A DNA stretch of 52,750 nucleotides from IMG/VR virus record IMGVR_UViG_3300032308_001864, positions 1 through 52,750 of that record. One strand, 5' to 3'. Shown here piece after piece: positions 43,001-52,750 of the stretch; positions within the stretch are counted from its first letter, which is position 1, and each line of letters starts with the position of its first letter. The notes under the pieces are model-generated. The model was not told the DNA's origin. It saw nothing but the letters and a program-made list of their open reading frames with translations, and ran no database searches. The translations under genes and the position numbers were made by a program. This stretch comes from a virus.

Positions 43001-43660
43001 ATGGGCTACTTAGATAACACGATTGTTTCTATTGACGCGATATTGACAAAGAAAGGTAGAGAATTACTGGCTAGAAATGACGGTTCTTTTCAAATAACTC
43101 AATTTGCCTTGGCAGATGACGAAATAGACTACACATTGTATAATGTGAATCACCCATCAGGTTCTGCTTTTTATGGAGAAGCTATTGAAAACATGCCTCT
43201 CTTGGAAGCTTTCCCCGACGAAACACAAGTAATGAAGTATAAATTAGTTACTCTCTCAAGAGGAACTAGTAAACTACCAGTAATTAATGTGGGGTACAAT
43301 TCAATTGTATTAAAACAAGGTGCATCGATTGTAATAACTCCTCAAACACTTAATTACTTGGGTGCAGTTAGTACATTTGAGCCATCTGGGTACGTAGTAA
43401 CAGTTAGTGATGCTAGATTACTTGCAACTTTTACTGGAATAGGAGTAGACACTAGTAACTTAAACGTGACTAGTTTAAATAGTTCTGCGGGTTCTCAGTT
43501 AAGTAAGACCGCAATAGGAACATCTTTTACATTAGTTGGTACTACAACTAATACACTTTTCACTAATAATGGTACCACTTTAACTACTACTATCACCGTA
43601 GTTGGTAGAGATTCTGGTGCTAGAATTACAATTCCTTTAACAATAAATAAAAATAGCTAA
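43001..43660 (+). CDS. Conserved virion structural protein
   Basis: This 219-residue protein begins MGYLDNTIVSIDAILTKKGR then ELLARNDGSFQITQFALADD, a conserved block in tail genes of pelagic T4-like phages. From about residue 90 it is a Thr/Ser-rich Ig-like beta domain. Probably a tail or neck decoration protein; exact role unknown. Confidence 0.75.
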   Translation: MGYLDNTIVSIDAILTKKGRELLARNDGSFQITQFALADDEIDYTLYNVNHPSGSAFYGEAIENMPLLEAFPDETQVMKYKLVTLSRGTSKLPVINVGYNSIVLKQGASIVITPQTLNYLGAVSTFEPSGYVVTVSDARLLATFTGIGVDTSNLNVTSLNSSAGSQLSKTAIGTSFTLVGTTTNTLFTNNGTTLTTTITVVGRDSGARITIPLTINKNS

Positions 43661-43662
43661 AT

Positions 43663-44694
43663 ATGTCCTTTATAGCATTCGCAGAAGATGATAGTGTAAT
43701 AAGTTCAGAAACAATAACCTCGGCTTTATGGGCGGGTAACTCCTATAATTTAAGTGGTTCTTACTATACTTCTAGTGCACAAGAAACTGGTAGCAGCGGT
43801 AAATTTTATTTAAATGTTTATCAATTACCTTCCAATTTTAGTGGCTCAGAAGTACAATTTTCTGTAGCATATGGCCACATTTCAGGTAGCGGTTCCGCTT
43901 TATTTAATTCATTTGTAAACGAGAAATCGCCCACTAGAGATGTGTATGGCCAAATGAGAAATTTAGTTTATGGTGATGAAGGTTCCGTGTTTAATTTTGG
44001 TGGTTCTAACGGGGCTTCTAGAGATATCTATGTAATAAATGTAAATAGAAGTAGATTTAAAGAAAGTATAGCAACTGGAACTTGGAATTTGGAATTAAGA
44101 GTTGGTACTGGTAGCATATATTTAACTGACAATAGTAAAGATAGTTCTATAACAAGTTTTATTGGTAGTAACGAAGTATATTATATTGTTAGTGGTACTA
44201 ACGGTAATAGTTACAATAGTTCTTCCATACAAACTAATAGCGGTAGTTACGGATTGTTTTTCCCTGATATGGGGGTATTTATTCTTAATCCTAGAGCTTT
44301 AAGCTTACCATATAGTATAGGTGGGTTAAATATGTCAATTAATGAAACTCCAGCAACAAGTTACACTTCTTCTGTAAACTTAAATAATAGAACTTTGTAT
44401 ACTGCAATAGCATCTAGTTCTGTATTTTCTGCAAGAAGCCAAGAAACAATTTCATCAAGATACTTTTTTGTAAACGCTAAAAGTTCTCAACTAAATTATA
44501 CTACAAATCCATCTATTATCGATAATAACGGGAACCTGTTATATCCTACTTTAGTAGATAATCCTCAAACATATGCAACTACCATAGGATTGTATAATAA
44601 CTCAAATGAACTTTTGGCTGTAGCAAAATTAAGTAAACCTTTAATTAAAGATTTTACTAAGCAATTAACTTGCAGAGTTAAACTGGAATTCTAA
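43663..44694 (+). CDS. Virion structural protein
   Basis: This 343-residue beta-rich protein is Ser/Gly/Tyr-rich, with features such as VNRSRFKESIATGTWNLELR and YGLFFPDMGVFILNPRAL that look conserved in related phages' tail loci. It starts 2 bp after the preceding gene. No enzymatic motif seen. Confidence 0.7.
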   Translation: MSFIAFAEDDSVISSETITSALWAGNSYNLSGSYYTSSAQETGSSGKFYLNVYQLPSNFSGSEVQFSVAYGHISGSGSALFNSFVNEKSPTRDVYGQMRNLVYGDEGSVFNFGGSNGASRDIYVINVNRSRFKESIATGTWNLELRVGTGSIYLTDNSKDSSITSFIGSNEVYYIVSGTNGNSYNSSSIQTNSGSYGLFFPDMGVFILNPRALSLPYSIGGLNMSINETPATSYTSSVNLNNRTLYTAIASSSVFSARSQETISSRYFFVNAKSSQLNYTTNPSIIDNNGNLLYPTLVDNPQTYATTIGLYNNSNELLAVAKLSKPLIKDFTKQLTCRVKLEF

Positions 44695-44711
44695 ATTTGT
44701 TATGAACCATT

Positions 44712-47700
44712 ATGTCCGCATTCAAAAGAATAAATAAATCTGATGTAGTTGTAAGTCCATATATAGCAAATAAAAACTGGAGTTTTAATAATACTCAGTT
44801 AGAAAATAATGGAATACTAATACACAATGGTGCAAAATGCACTGGGTCTTTTGATCCTGACAAGGACTATTTTACAAATGGTGAATATGATAGATTGATT
44901 TATGAATCTATAAATCATATCTTTTATCAAGAATTTTCTGGTTCTTATTTAGATTCTCAACAAAATTTAACATCAAATTATTATCTATCTTCTTCTATAT
45001 ATAGAGCCAGTGGGTCATATTATACAGAAGGCGTAACTGGGTTTATCTATAAAAATTTTCCCAAAAATGTTGGAGATAAAATAAAAGTTATATCTGTACC
45101 TAAAAATATTTATGGCAACTCTTTACATCCGACAACTTTTAATATATCTTCTTCTACTTATAATTTTATAGACGATGGTGACGGTAATGTGTTAGATACA
45201 TTGAATAATAGAGAATTAGTAGGTAACATTTTTTATAAAAAAGGAATTGTTGTAATAACACACCAAGCGTATCAACAAATTTTTACCTTACCGGCTTTTG
45301 CAAAAAATGATTCGGTAACATTTAAAAGAAATGATGTTCTAAAAATGATATACCCGCTCTCTAATGACGATCCTAGAGACGGTTCTTTTATAAATAATAG
45401 TTTAACTTTATCCGGGTTAGACTCAAGTTTTTTTATAAATAATGGTGACGGAACAATCACATTAAACGCAAATGAAGTCGGGGTTTATAAGACGTATTAT
45501 ACAATAGATACGCAAGTACAATCTCCATGCCCAGGAGTTTTAACTAGTAACCAAGGTTTAATAACAGCGATCATAGAACCGGGAGATTGTTCTTTTTCTC
45601 TACTTGTTGATTTTAATCCTACTACGCCTACACTAACCCCTACAAGAACTGCTACTGCTGCACCAACTTCTACTCCTACTAGTACAACTACTTCAACACC
45701 TACTAGTACACCTGGATTAACTTCAACGCCCACTGTTACACCTGGGTTAACTAAAACCCCTACTCCCACGAACACTTCTACTCCAACTAGAACTGTAACA
45801 CCCACCTTGACTTTAACTGGAACTCCTACTAGTACACCGACATTAACAGCTACTAGTACTCCAACTCCAACTCTAACTTTGACACCTGGACTGACTCAAA
45901 CTCCTACTCCTACCGTCACTTTAACAGCAACTGTGACACCTGGATTAACTTCAACACCTACTCCAACTCAAACACCAACGCTGACAGTAACTGCTGGATT
46001 ACCACAAACGCCTACTCCAACAGTATCATTAACTGCCACTCAAACAGTTACCGCTACGCAAACGTCCACATCGACGTCTACACCAACGTTAACACCTACG
46101 TCTACCCCTAACGTAACGCCAACGCCGACTTCTACACCTACTTCAACACCGACAAGCACACCAGTTATTGGTCTTATCTATATAGATACCAATGCTTCTC
46201 AAACCATGGGGGTAGCAAGCGCTAGATTTGCTAAAGCTGGCTCTCCTACTACATATACAAATTTGGTATATTATTCCGGCAAAGATTTTCCTATTGGTCC
46301 TGGAGAATCAGGATATTTTACATCCGTAAGTCAAAGTGTGGGATGGGGTAGATTAGTGTTTACACCTACTACTACTGGATGTGTAGACATGGTTATAGAT
46401 AATGGTTTTGCAAGCAATTCTCCAAGCTATTGTTTCGACCCTGTATTTGAATATAGTAGTTGGGCAGAAGGAATCTACGGTACACCCGGGGCTGGTAAAA
46501 CTCTTTCTTTATTTTTAAGTCAACCTCCTCCTCCAACACCTACAATAACTCCGACTTTAACAAATACTCCTACTGTTACTGCGACGACAACTGCTGTTGC
46601 AACGGCTACGGGTAGTTTCTTTGTACAATTTAAGAAAAATACTGACCGAGGTGGCGGCAACGTAGATGCATTAAGCTTTTTCCTAAGAGTAAATAATGGT
46701 TCTTGGCAACAGTTTCCATCTAATGGTTTTTGCGTATCTCCACCTAATCCTCAACCAACATATATATCTTCAAGTTTTTTTGCAATCACAGCTTCGGTTG
46801 GATCCACGTTAGATTTTGGAGTAACTGATTGTACTGTGCTTACAGGAGCACCTGTTAAATTCGGGGTAGGGTATACAATAAGTTCAGGTAGCGGTGATTG
46901 GAATACTTATTGTGGCACTGACCCTTTTTATAGAATCACTAACTGGACTGGCAGCAATGTGTATTTAAACGTAGACGTTTCAGGAACAAGATTTGTAACT
47001 TGTAGTTTAGTACCAACACCAACGCCATCTCCGACACTTACTAGTACCCCCACACTTACTAGTACACCAACGTTGACTCGAACCTTAACTGGCACACCGA
47101 CTGCTACTAACACTCCAACACTTACTAGTACTCCAACACTTACTAGTACCCCCACACTTACTAGCACTTCAACTCCAACGAGTACTACGACATTGACTGC
47201 CACCAATACACCGACGGTAACACCACCGCCTACGCAGACTCCAACTCTAACGGGTACACCAACGTTAACGCCAACTTTAACTCAGACATTAGCGCCTACA
47301 CAGACACCGACGTTGACTAATACTCCTACCTTGACTAGTACTCCTACCCGTACTGCTACACAAACTGTGACGGGTACTCCTACTAATACACCAACTCAGA
47401 CTACAACAATAGGATCAACTCAAACTGCGCAGCCTACACAGACACCGACGTCTACACAAACACCGACACTTACTAGTACACCTACACTTACTAGTACACC
47501 AACGTTGACTGCTACTGGCACGCCTACCCCAACAAGCACGCCTACTAATACGGCAACACCAGCGGCTACTGCAACTGCAACGCAGACTCCTACTAGTACA
47601 CCGACGTTGACAGCTACTAATACTCCAACGTTGACTGCTACTAATACTCCAACGCTTACTGGCACAGCTACACCAACGTTGACTGCTACTAGCACACCTA

Positions 47701-48359
47701 CTCTGTCATTAACGCCTACACAGACGCCAACATTGACTTCTACGACAACTAGTACTCCTACACCATCATATATCGTAGATCCAGGATTTACATGTGTGTC
47801 TATCGAGTCGTTGAACTTAATTCAGGGTGAATGTTATTACTATCCTAATACGTATGAAAGCGCCATAGCAACTTTTGCTAAATTTTATAGTCCATATGGG
47901 TCACCTCCCGTGAGACCTTTATTAGATGTCGTATTTACTATAACTTTATCAGATAGTAGTGTGGTATACAGTACTATATACGCCACAGATCCATTTCCAT
48001 CTGATGGCGCATATGCTATATGGTATAGTGCATATCCGTGTGGTGGATTCCAAGAGCCGACTGTTACAAATGCTACTGCTAAATATTTAAATAATTATAA
48101 TGTTGTGAGTTGCGGCGATGATTCTTACGGAACTTATAATTACTATTTTGCAACACAATATTTAGATTGTGAGCAAAATTCAGCACCAGGTGGATTTGTA
48201 ATTAGAACAATACTTTCACCTTCTTCTTGGATTTGTGGGGCTACTGATGATTTACAATACGAAATTACAGGAACAGCAACTGAGGGTGACTATAACGTTT
48301 CACCAAATAAAATGAACGGAGATCTATTAATTAGTTCTTGTGGTGGAACATGTGCTTAA
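44712..48359 (+). CDS. Tail fibre with mucin-like Thr/Pro blocks
   Basis: This 1215-residue protein is organised as a chain. Residues 1-190 are a conserved virion-attachment region ([20 protein letters not shown]), and 195-300 an Ig-like domain. Residues 304-484 form Thr/Pro block 1. Residues 485-604 are a Cys-containing beta domain, 605-634 a short Thr/Pro/Ala block, and 635-767 a second beta domain. Residues 768-1018 form block 3, and 1019-1215 a Cys-rich terminal domain. The blocks repeat TPT/TLTSTPT-type units with Ser, Ala, Asn and Gln interruptions. Synonymous codons vary strongly, so the pattern is kept at protein level. Such spacers are extended and, in eukaryotic mucins, O-glycosylated. 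The next gene resembles a polypeptide GlcNAc-transferase. Confidence 0.85.
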   Translation: MSAFKRINKSDVVVSPYIANKNWSFNNTQLENNGILIHNGAKCTGSFDPDKDYFTNGEYDRLIYESINHIFYQEFSGSYLDSQQNLTSNYYLSSSIYRASGSYYTEGVTGFIYKNFPKNVGDKIKVISVPKNIYGNSLHPTTFNISSSTYNFIDDGDGNVLDTLNNRELVGNIFYKKGIVVITHQAYQQIFTLPAFAKNDSVTFKRNDVLKMIYPLSNDDPRDGSFINNSLTLSGLDSSFFINNGDGTITLNANEVGVYKTYYTIDTQVQSPCPGVLTSNQGLITAIIEPGDCSFSLLVDFNPTTPTLTPTRTATAAPTSTPTSTTTSTPTSTPGLTSTPTVTPGLTKTPTPTNTSTPTRTVTPTLTLTGTPTSTPTLTATSTPTPTLTLTPGLTQTPTPTVTLTATVTPGLTSTPTPTQTPTLTVTAGLPQTPTPTVSLTATQTVTATQTSTSTSTPTLTPTSTPNVTPTPTSTPTSTPTSTPVIGLIYIDTNASQTMGVASARFAKAGSPTTYTNLVYYSGKDFPIGPGESGYFTSVSQSVGWGRLVFTPTTTGCVDMVIDNGFASNSPSYCFDPVFEYSSWAEGIYGTPGAGKTLSLFLSQPPPPTPTITPTLTNTPTVTATTTAVATATGSFFVQFKKNTDRGGGNVDALSFFLRVNNGSWQQFPSNGFCVSPPNPQPTYISSSFFAITASVGSTLDFGVTDCTVLTGAPVKFGVGYTISSGSGDWNTYCGTDPFYRITNWTGSNVYLNVDVSGTRFVTCSLVPTPTPSPTLTSTPTLTSTPTLTRTLTGTPTATNTPTLTSTPTLTSTPTLTSTSTPTSTTTLTATNTPTVTPPPTQTPTLTGTPTLTPTLTQTLAPTQTPTLTNTPTLTSTPTRTATQTVTGTPTNTPTQTTTIGSTQTAQPTQTPTSTQTPTLTSTPTLTSTPTLTATGTPTPTSTPTNTATPAATATATQTPTSTPTLTATNTPTLTATNTPTLTGTATPTLTATSTPTLSLTPTQTPTLTSTTTSTPTPSYIVDPGFTCVSIESLNLIQGECYYYPNTYESAIATFAKFYSPYGSPPVRPLLDVVFTITLSDSSVVYSTIYATDPFPSDGAYAIWYSAYPCGGFQEPTVTNATAKYLNNYNVVSCGDDSYGTYNYYFATQYLDCEQNSAPGGFVIRTILSPSSWICGATDDLQYEITGTATEGDYNVSPNKMNGDLLISSCGGTCA
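45621..46163 (+). repeat. Thr/Pro repeat block 1 of the fibre gene
   Basis: Imperfect tandem repeats encoding TPT/TST/PGLT-type units (residues 304-484), with mixed ACN and CCN codons. Opposite-strand translation gives a Val/Gly repeat frame, which is a shadow. Confidence 0.9.
47013..47765 (+). repeat. Thr/Pro repeat block 3 of the fibre gene
   Basis: The longest repeat block (residues 768-1018), built from TLTSTPT, TATNTPT and TQTPT variants. Near 47035-47165 some units are nearly identical in DNA (CTTACTAGTAC), pointing to recent unit duplication within an older repeat. Confidence 0.9.
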
Positions 48360-48414
48360 AAATAAAAATATTTGTAAATTTATATGTAATATTTTAAAAT
48401 TTTTAATTATAAAA

Positions 48415-48446
48415 TTTGGTTTTTAACAAAAAAAGTGTTATATTTG
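48415..48446 (+). promoter_or_regulatory. Bacteroidetes-type promoter for the glycosyltransferase genes
   Basis: TTTG (48415-48418), exactly 20 bp, then TATATTTG (48439-48446). The ATG at 48451 follows only 4 bases after the -7 element, so the mRNA should be leaderless or nearly so. It uncouples the glycosyltransferases from the virion operon. Confidence 0.85.
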
Positions 48447-48450
48447 CAAA

Positions 48451-49698
48451 ATGAAAAAGATTTTTATATCAATTGCGTCTTATAGAGACCCGGAACTAAT
48501 CCCCACAATCGAAGATTGTATAAAAAATGCTAAAAACCCCGAAAATCTAGTTTTTAGTATAGCTTGGCAACATTCTAAAGACGATTCTTTTGACGATTTA
48601 TCTGTCTACAAAGATGATAAAAGGTTTAAAATTATCGATATACCTTATGAAGAATCTAAAGGGGCGTGTTGGGCAAGAAATAGAGTCCAAGAAAATTATA
48701 ACGGAGAAGATTATTATCTTCAACTAGATTCACATCATAGATTTATCCCTAATTGGGATGCGGAATGCATAAAAATGATACAAAAATTAAAGAAAAAAGG
48801 TTTTAGCAAACCTCTTTTAACAGGTTATGTATCGTCTTATGATCCCTCTAATGACCCGGGATCTAGAATAATGCAGCCTTGGAGAATGGCTTTTGATAGG
48901 TATATACCGGAAGGAGCTATATTCTTTTTACCTGAACAAATTCCTGATTATGAAAAATTAAAAGAGCCCATACCAGCAAGATTTTTATCAGCACATTTTA
49001 TTTTTACTGTGGGTCAATTTGCAAAAGAAGTTCCTTATGACCCCGATTATTATTTTCATGGAGAGGAAATTTCTTTGGCTGCTAGAGCTTACACTTGGGG
49101 GTATGACCTTTTTCATCCACATAAAGTAATAGTTTGGCACGAATATACTAGACGTGGTAGAGTTAAACAATGGGACGATGATAAAGATTGGGTTAACAAA
49201 AATAATAGTGCGCATAAAAGAAATAGAACACTTTTTGGAATGGATGGAGAATGTCCTTGCACAACCGATTTTGGTATTTATGGCTTCGGTAGAGAGAGGA
49301 TGTTGTATGATTACGAGAAATACGCGGGATTACAATTTAGAACAAGACGAGTACATAAAAATACTTTAGATAAGGTAACACCTACACATGAACCTATAAC
49401 TGATCAAGAACATTATGAGGGATTAGTTTCTAGATTTAAACATTGTATAGATGTTTTTCCTGGACAAGTACCGGAAAATGATTATGATTTTTGGGTTGTA
49501 GCAGTACATTCTGAAAATGACGAAACCTTATATAGAAAAGATTTATCCGGCGAAGAAATAAAAGTGTTAGGTAGTGACCCTGACAATTATTATAAGATTT
49601 TTGTGGAATTTGATTCTATAGAAAAGCCTCATTATTGGGTTGTATGGCCGCATAGCACATCTAAAGGGTGGTGCGAAAGATTGACTAATAAAATATAA
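48451..49698 (+). CDS. GlcNAc-transferase-like glycosyltransferase (GT60/PF11397 type)
   Basis: This 415-residue enzyme is of the family that includes eukaryotic polypeptide alpha-GlcNAc transferases acting on Skp1 hydroxyproline and on Thr of trypanosomal mucins. The N-terminus KKIFISIASYRDPELIPTIE and the metal-site motif YLQLDSHHRF (Asp93-Ser-His95, then NWD) are diagnostic, together with GACWARNRVQ (sugar-nucleotide region) and YFHGEEISLAARAYTWGYD. The last 100 residues (from about 320) are an extra, unassigned domain. It lies directly after the Thr/Pro fibre under its own promoter. The fibre as substrate is inference. Confidence 0.85.
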   Translation: MKKIFISIASYRDPELIPTIEDCIKNAKNPENLVFSIAWQHSKDDSFDDLSVYKDDKRFKIIDIPYEESKGACWARNRVQENYNGEDYYLQLDSHHRFIPNWDAECIKMIQKLKKKGFSKPLLTGYVSSYDPSNDPGSRIMQPWRMAFDRYIPEGAIFFLPEQIPDYEKLKEPIPARFLSAHFIFTVGQFAKEVPYDPDYYFHGEEISLAARAYTWGYDLFHPHKVIVWHEYTRRGRVKQWDDDKDWVNKNNSAHKRNRTLFGMDGECPCTTDFGIYGFGRERMLYDYEKYAGLQFRTRRVHKNTLDKVTPTHEPITDQEHYEGLVSRFKHCIDVFPGQVPENDYDFWVVAVHSENDETLYRKDLSGEEIKVLGSDPDNYYKIFVEFDSIEKPHYWVVWPHSTSKGWCERLTNKI

Positions 49699-49700
49699 GT

Positions 49701-51317
49701 ATGAAGATAAAAGTAATACAGTATTATACGTCTAATATAAGTTATGGGCAGTATTCTAAAGAGATAAATGAAAAATATTGTAGCTTACATGGCTATGATT
49801 ATTACTGCGAGACAGACGATGTTAAAATACAGAATAAAATAAAAGATAGGGCTCCTACTTGGTACAAACCTATTTTTATAAATGAGCATTTACATGATTG
49901 CGACTACGTTTTATTTATAGATGCAGATGCAGTTTTTGATGATTGGTCTAAAAAAATAGAAGAATATGTTGAAAAAAATTATGATTTTGTTGTAACTGAA
50001 GACCACGGTCCATCTGTTATGAATGCGGGTGTTATTTTAGTAAAAAATACAGATACTAGCAAGAATTTTTTAAAAAAATGGTGGGAATTAGCGGAAAATT
50101 TAAATAATCTAAAAAATGGATTATGGCATGACCAAACATGTTTTGGTCTTCTTGCAAAATATAATGATGACCATAAAAATAAAATAAAGATTGTAACAAA
50201 TAGATTTTTAAATCATAGGGAATATAATAAAGGCGCTTTAATATTTCACGCATTTGCATATGGTATGCAGCCTTACAGAACGATTGACCAAGTCTATAAA
50301 GATAAAATATTAAATTCTAATTTTTCTTTAGAAAAAAAAGAAGTAGTTAAAAAAATATATTTAGTATATCATTGTTTTTTAGTAAAAAATTGGAAAATTC
50401 TTGTTAAAGAACAAATAGAGAGAATTGTAAATTCTGGATTGTATGATAAAGCTGAAGTTTTTTATTGTACTGTAATAGATTTGCATGACAATAAAGAAGA
50501 GTTCTTAGATCTTGTAAAAGATTATACTAAAATAAAACCAACATTTTTTGAAAATAACCAATACGAGCACGAAGGAATTAAAAAAGTTTGGGAAACAGCA
50601 AATGACAATGATGGATATATTTTGTATTTTCATACAAAAGGCGTCTTTAATGATTTTATAGATAATGATAATCCTCAGAAAGATGATTTAAAAATAAAAA
50701 CGGTTAAAGATTGGCGGCACTTATTAGAGTATTATTGCATAGATAAATGGGAAGAAGCAGTTGATAAATTGCAATATCATGATATGACGGGTGTCACTAA
50801 TAATAATAATTGGTGGTGGGGGAATTTTTGGTGGGCTACTACAGACTACATAAAAACTTTAAATACCCCTTCTGATGGAGATAGATGGTACTACGAAGCC
50901 TGGGTAAACAGCAGAGGTTCAGCAACTAAATATGAATTTCATCATTGTGATTTTATATTTTATTATACCGACTACCCTGAAAAATTTTATAAAAATAAAG
51001 AGTTTTATAAAGATAGTAAAATAATACTTAGAAGCGCTTTTTACGGGACACCCCATTCTAGAATGGACGAAGGTTGGCCCCCAGTAGAGGAAGATCCAGT
51101 TTTGATAGACGCTTATGAAAAAATAGAACAAAATCTAAAAGCACACGATTATAAAAAATTTCATTTTATGACTGATAATAATCTTGTTAAAAAAGATCCT
51201 TATTGGGGCAAAAGAAAAGTTTTATATATAACGTACAGCTATGATGTAGAACCCGATATTATTTATAATTTATTTTCTATAGAAGGACAATTTATTTCTT
51301 TTGGCCATGCAGAATAA
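49701..51317 (+). CDS. Two-domain glycosyltransferase (GT34-like N-terminus)
   Basis: This 538-residue protein has an N-terminal GT34-like domain. YCSLHGYDYY, then RAPTWYKPIFINEHL, the metal-binding DxD in VLFIDADAV (Asp74/Asp76), and GLWHDQTCFG fit alpha-galactosyl/mannosyltransferases. From about residue 220 a second domain carries FHTKGV and WWWGNFWWATTDYI, a pattern seen in other polysaccharide-type glycosyltransferases. It begins 2 bp after the preceding gene. It may extend a sugar started by the GlcNAc-transferase. Confidence 0.8.
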   Translation: MKIKVIQYYTSNISYGQYSKEINEKYCSLHGYDYYCETDDVKIQNKIKDRAPTWYKPIFINEHLHDCDYVLFIDADAVFDDWSKKIEEYVEKNYDFVVTEDHGPSVMNAGVILVKNTDTSKNFLKKWWELAENLNNLKNGLWHDQTCFGLLAKYNDDHKNKIKIVTNRFLNHREYNKGALIFHAFAYGMQPYRTIDQVYKDKILNSNFSLEKKEVVKKIYLVYHCFLVKNWKILVKEQIERIVNSGLYDKAEVFYCTVIDLHDNKEEFLDLVKDYTKIKPTFFENNQYEHEGIKKVWETANDNDGYILYFHTKGVFNDFIDNDNPQKDDLKIKTVKDWRHLLEYYCIDKWEEAVDKLQYHDMTGVTNNNNWWWGNFWWATTDYIKTLNTPSDGDRWYYEAWVNSRGSATKYEFHHCDFIFYYTDYPEKFYKNKEFYKDSKIILRSAFYGTPHSRMDEGWPPVEEDPVLIDAYEKIEQNLKAHDYKKFHFMTDNNLVKKDPYWGKRKVLYITYSYDVEPDIIYNLFSIEGQFISFGHAE

Positions 51318-52750
51318 TGTAACAATAGTCACCGGATTATGGGATTTAGGTAGAGGTGAACTAAAAGAATGGATGCGTAGAGATTTCGAGCAATACAAGA
51401 AAAAGTTTTTTGAAATGCTTGTGTCTGATGTACCTATGTGTATATGGATACCCTCGTCTTTGGTTGACGAAGTTATGAAAATTAGGTCTGAACATAACAC
51501 AAAAATATTTATAAAAGAAGTAAAAGATTTTGAACAATGGTTTCCTTTTTTTGAAGAACATGAGAAAATAAGGACTAACCCCGACTGGTACAATATAGAA
51601 GGTTGGGTAGCTGATTCACCTCAAGCGGCATTGAAATATTACAATCCTATGATGATGTGTAAAGTTTTCATGCTTAATGATAGCGCGATAATAAATCCTT
51701 TTGAATCTAAATATTTTTATTGGGTAGATGGCGGTTTAACAAATACTGTAAGTACAAGTTATTTTACAGACGGGTCTATATTTAAAAAAATTCCTAATTA
51801 TAGTGAGAAATTCATTCATATTTCTTATCCTTATATGCCGAATAAAGAAGTCCATGGATTTCCGGCTGATAAAATGTATGAATACCTTGGGATAAAATCC
51901 GACGAGGAGATACTGATTTCAAGAGGTGGGTTTTTTGGAGGTAAAAAAGAAGATGTTCACACTTATAATAGTCTATACTATTCTGTTTTAGAAGACACTA
52001 TGCGAAAAGGTCTTACCGGAGCGGATGAATGTCTATTTACAATAGTAAAATATCAAAATAAAAATTTTATCGATTCTTTTAAAATAGAAAGTAACGGTTT
52101 AGTTTGGCCGTTTTTTGAAAAAATACATAATTCAGAATTTGATAAGAGTAGAATTGGGTTATATGTAATAACTTTTAATAGTCCGGCACAATTTGAGACA
52201 TTAATAAATTCAATGTTGTCATATGATGCAAATTTTATAAATAAAACAGAAAAATTTTTGTTAGATAACTCTACAGATTTGACAACAACACCTAAATACG
52301 TAGAATTATGTGAAAAATATAACTTTGAACATATAAAAAAAGATAATATAGGCATAGTAGGAGGGAGAGTTTTTGTCGCTGAACATTTTGATAAAAGTAA
52401 TTTAGATTATTATTTTTGGTTTGAAGACGATATGGCTTTTTATGATAAAAAATTCGGAGTTTGTAGAAATGGTTTTAATAGATACACTCCCGATTTATTT
52501 AATAAATGTATCGATATAATAAAAAAAGAAGATTTTGATTTTTTAAAATTGAATTATAGTGAATTCTTTGGCGACAATTCCACGCAATGGGCTTGGTATA
52601 ACGTACCACAAGTAGTAAGAGACAAATTCTGGCCTGAAAATAACACCTTACCTGAACATGGTTTGAGTCAAAATGCGCCTAAAACACTATTTAAAAATAT
52701 AAAATCTCACAAAGAAACCTCTTATGTTTCCGGAGAAATCTTTTTATGTA
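51307..52750 (+). CDS. Two-domain glycosyltransferase (HtrL/YibB-like plus GT2-like), cut by window end
   Basis: At least 481 residues are present; the 3' end lies outside the window. The start ATG at 51307 overlaps the previous gene by 11 bases. The N-terminal part resembles HtrL/YibB-type proteins: NNVTIVTGLWDLGRGE, MCKVFMLNDS and YFYWVDGGLT (Asp141). From about residue 285 comes a second glycosyltransferase-like domain: LYVITFNSPAQFETLINSML, NFEHIKKDNIGIVGGR and YYFWFEDDMAFY (Asp374/Asp375). Both parts look intact. It forms a three-gene sugar-transfer cluster. Confidence 0.75.
   Translation, partial: MQNNVTIVTGLWDLGRGELKEWMRRDFEQYKKKFFEMLVSDVPMCIWIPSSLVDEVMKIRSEHNTKIFIKEVKDFEQWFPFFEEHEKIRTNPDWYNIEGWVADSPQAALKYYNPMMMCKVFMLNDSAIINPFESKYFYWVDGGLTNTVSTSYFTDGSIFKKIPNYSEKFIHISYPYMPNKEVHGFPADKMYEYLGIKSDEEILISRGGFFGGKKEDVHTYNSLYYSVLEDTMRKGLTGADECLFTIVKYQNKNFIDSFKIESNGLVWPFFEKIHNSEFDKSRIGLYVITFNSPAQFETLINSMLSYDANFINKTEKFLLDNSTDLTTTPKYVELCEKYNFEHIKKDNIGIVGGRVFVAEHFDKSNLDYYFWFEDDMAFYDKKFGVCRNGFNRYTPDLFNKCIDIIKKEDFDFLKLNYSEFFGDNSTQWAWYNVPQVVRDKFWPENNTLPEHGLSQNAPKTLFKNIKSHKETSYVSGEIFLC

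Noticed and set aside
45497-47695. Long Val/Gly-repeat reading frames on the minus strand opposite the fibre gene
   Set aside because: They are the antisense shadow of the Thr/Pro codons (ACN/CCN read as GTN/GGN) and have no independent start context.
47013-47765. Possible CRISPR-like or satellite array in the fibre gene
   Set aside because: Units are short, variable, in one open frame and without unique spacers; it is a coding repeat.
48360-48414. Terminator after the fibre gene
   Set aside because: The gap is AT-rich with T-runs but has no convincing stem-loop.

Overview
The window is part of a large, AT-rich, tailed phage genome of T4-like gene content (contractile-tail myovirus). It most likely infects a member of the Bacteroidetes, probably a flavobacterium. 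The phage assignment rests on a T4-type replisome (family B polymerase, sliding clamp, gp32-like ssDNA-binding protein, UvsX-like recombinase, DnaB/gp41-like helicase, 5'-3' exonuclease) and a T4-like baseplate set (gp25, gp6, gp53-like, hub, gp26-like, tape measure). The host inference rests on six or seven promoters of the Bacteroidetes primary-sigma type, TTTG-N19/20-TAnnTTTG, at operon heads, and on the lack of Shine-Dalgarno sequences. No integrase, tRNA, CRISPR array or insertion sequence was found.

Layout. Positions 1-15243 (minus strand) hold nucleotide metabolism and replication: groEL (cut by the window edge), groES, clamp, PolB, four small genes (two encoding membrane proteins), class I ribonucleotide reductase (nrdA, nrdB), helicase, exonuclease, recombinase, SSB and a second, PolA-like polymerase with eroded motifs. 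Positions 15300-25021 (minus) hold tail genes: hub, LysM/gp53-like, a large baseplate protein, tape measure, and a gp26-like tail assembly chaperone that appears to be extended by a programmed +1 frameshift at a T7 run. Positions 25074-28499 (minus) hold small genes, a gp55-like late sigma factor, an HD-domain relative that has lost its metal ligands, and a PD-(D/E)XK-like protein. Positions 28500-28788 are a divergent, extremely AT-rich control region with a strong promoter, a palindrome at the expected transcription start, a GC hairpin and direct repeats. Positions 28789-48359 (plus) form a long virion operon: a gp5-like spike protein carrying a C39-like cysteine peptidase, gp25, gp6, an amidase, an apparently interrupted DNRLRE-type adhesin gene, a 1746-aa tail protein and a 1215-aa fibre with mucin-like Thr/Pro blocks. 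Positions 48451-52750 (plus) hold three glycosyltransferase genes, the first under its own host-type promoter and the last cut by the window edge.

How it fits together. Host-type promoters drive the replication operons, the sigma-factor operon and the glycosyltransferases. The phage sigma factor, perhaps with the sliding clamp as in T4, would then switch on virion genes, several of which are preceded by a recurring ATATTTATATA motif. The most striking hypothesis is a self-contained virion glycosylation module. The 1215-aa fibre has two long Thr/Pro mucin-like blocks and one short one. Directly downstream lies an enzyme of the family that includes polypeptide (Thr/hydroxyproline) alpha-GlcNAc transferases (GT60-like, DSH motif), followed by two further multi-domain glycosyltransferases that could extend the glycan.
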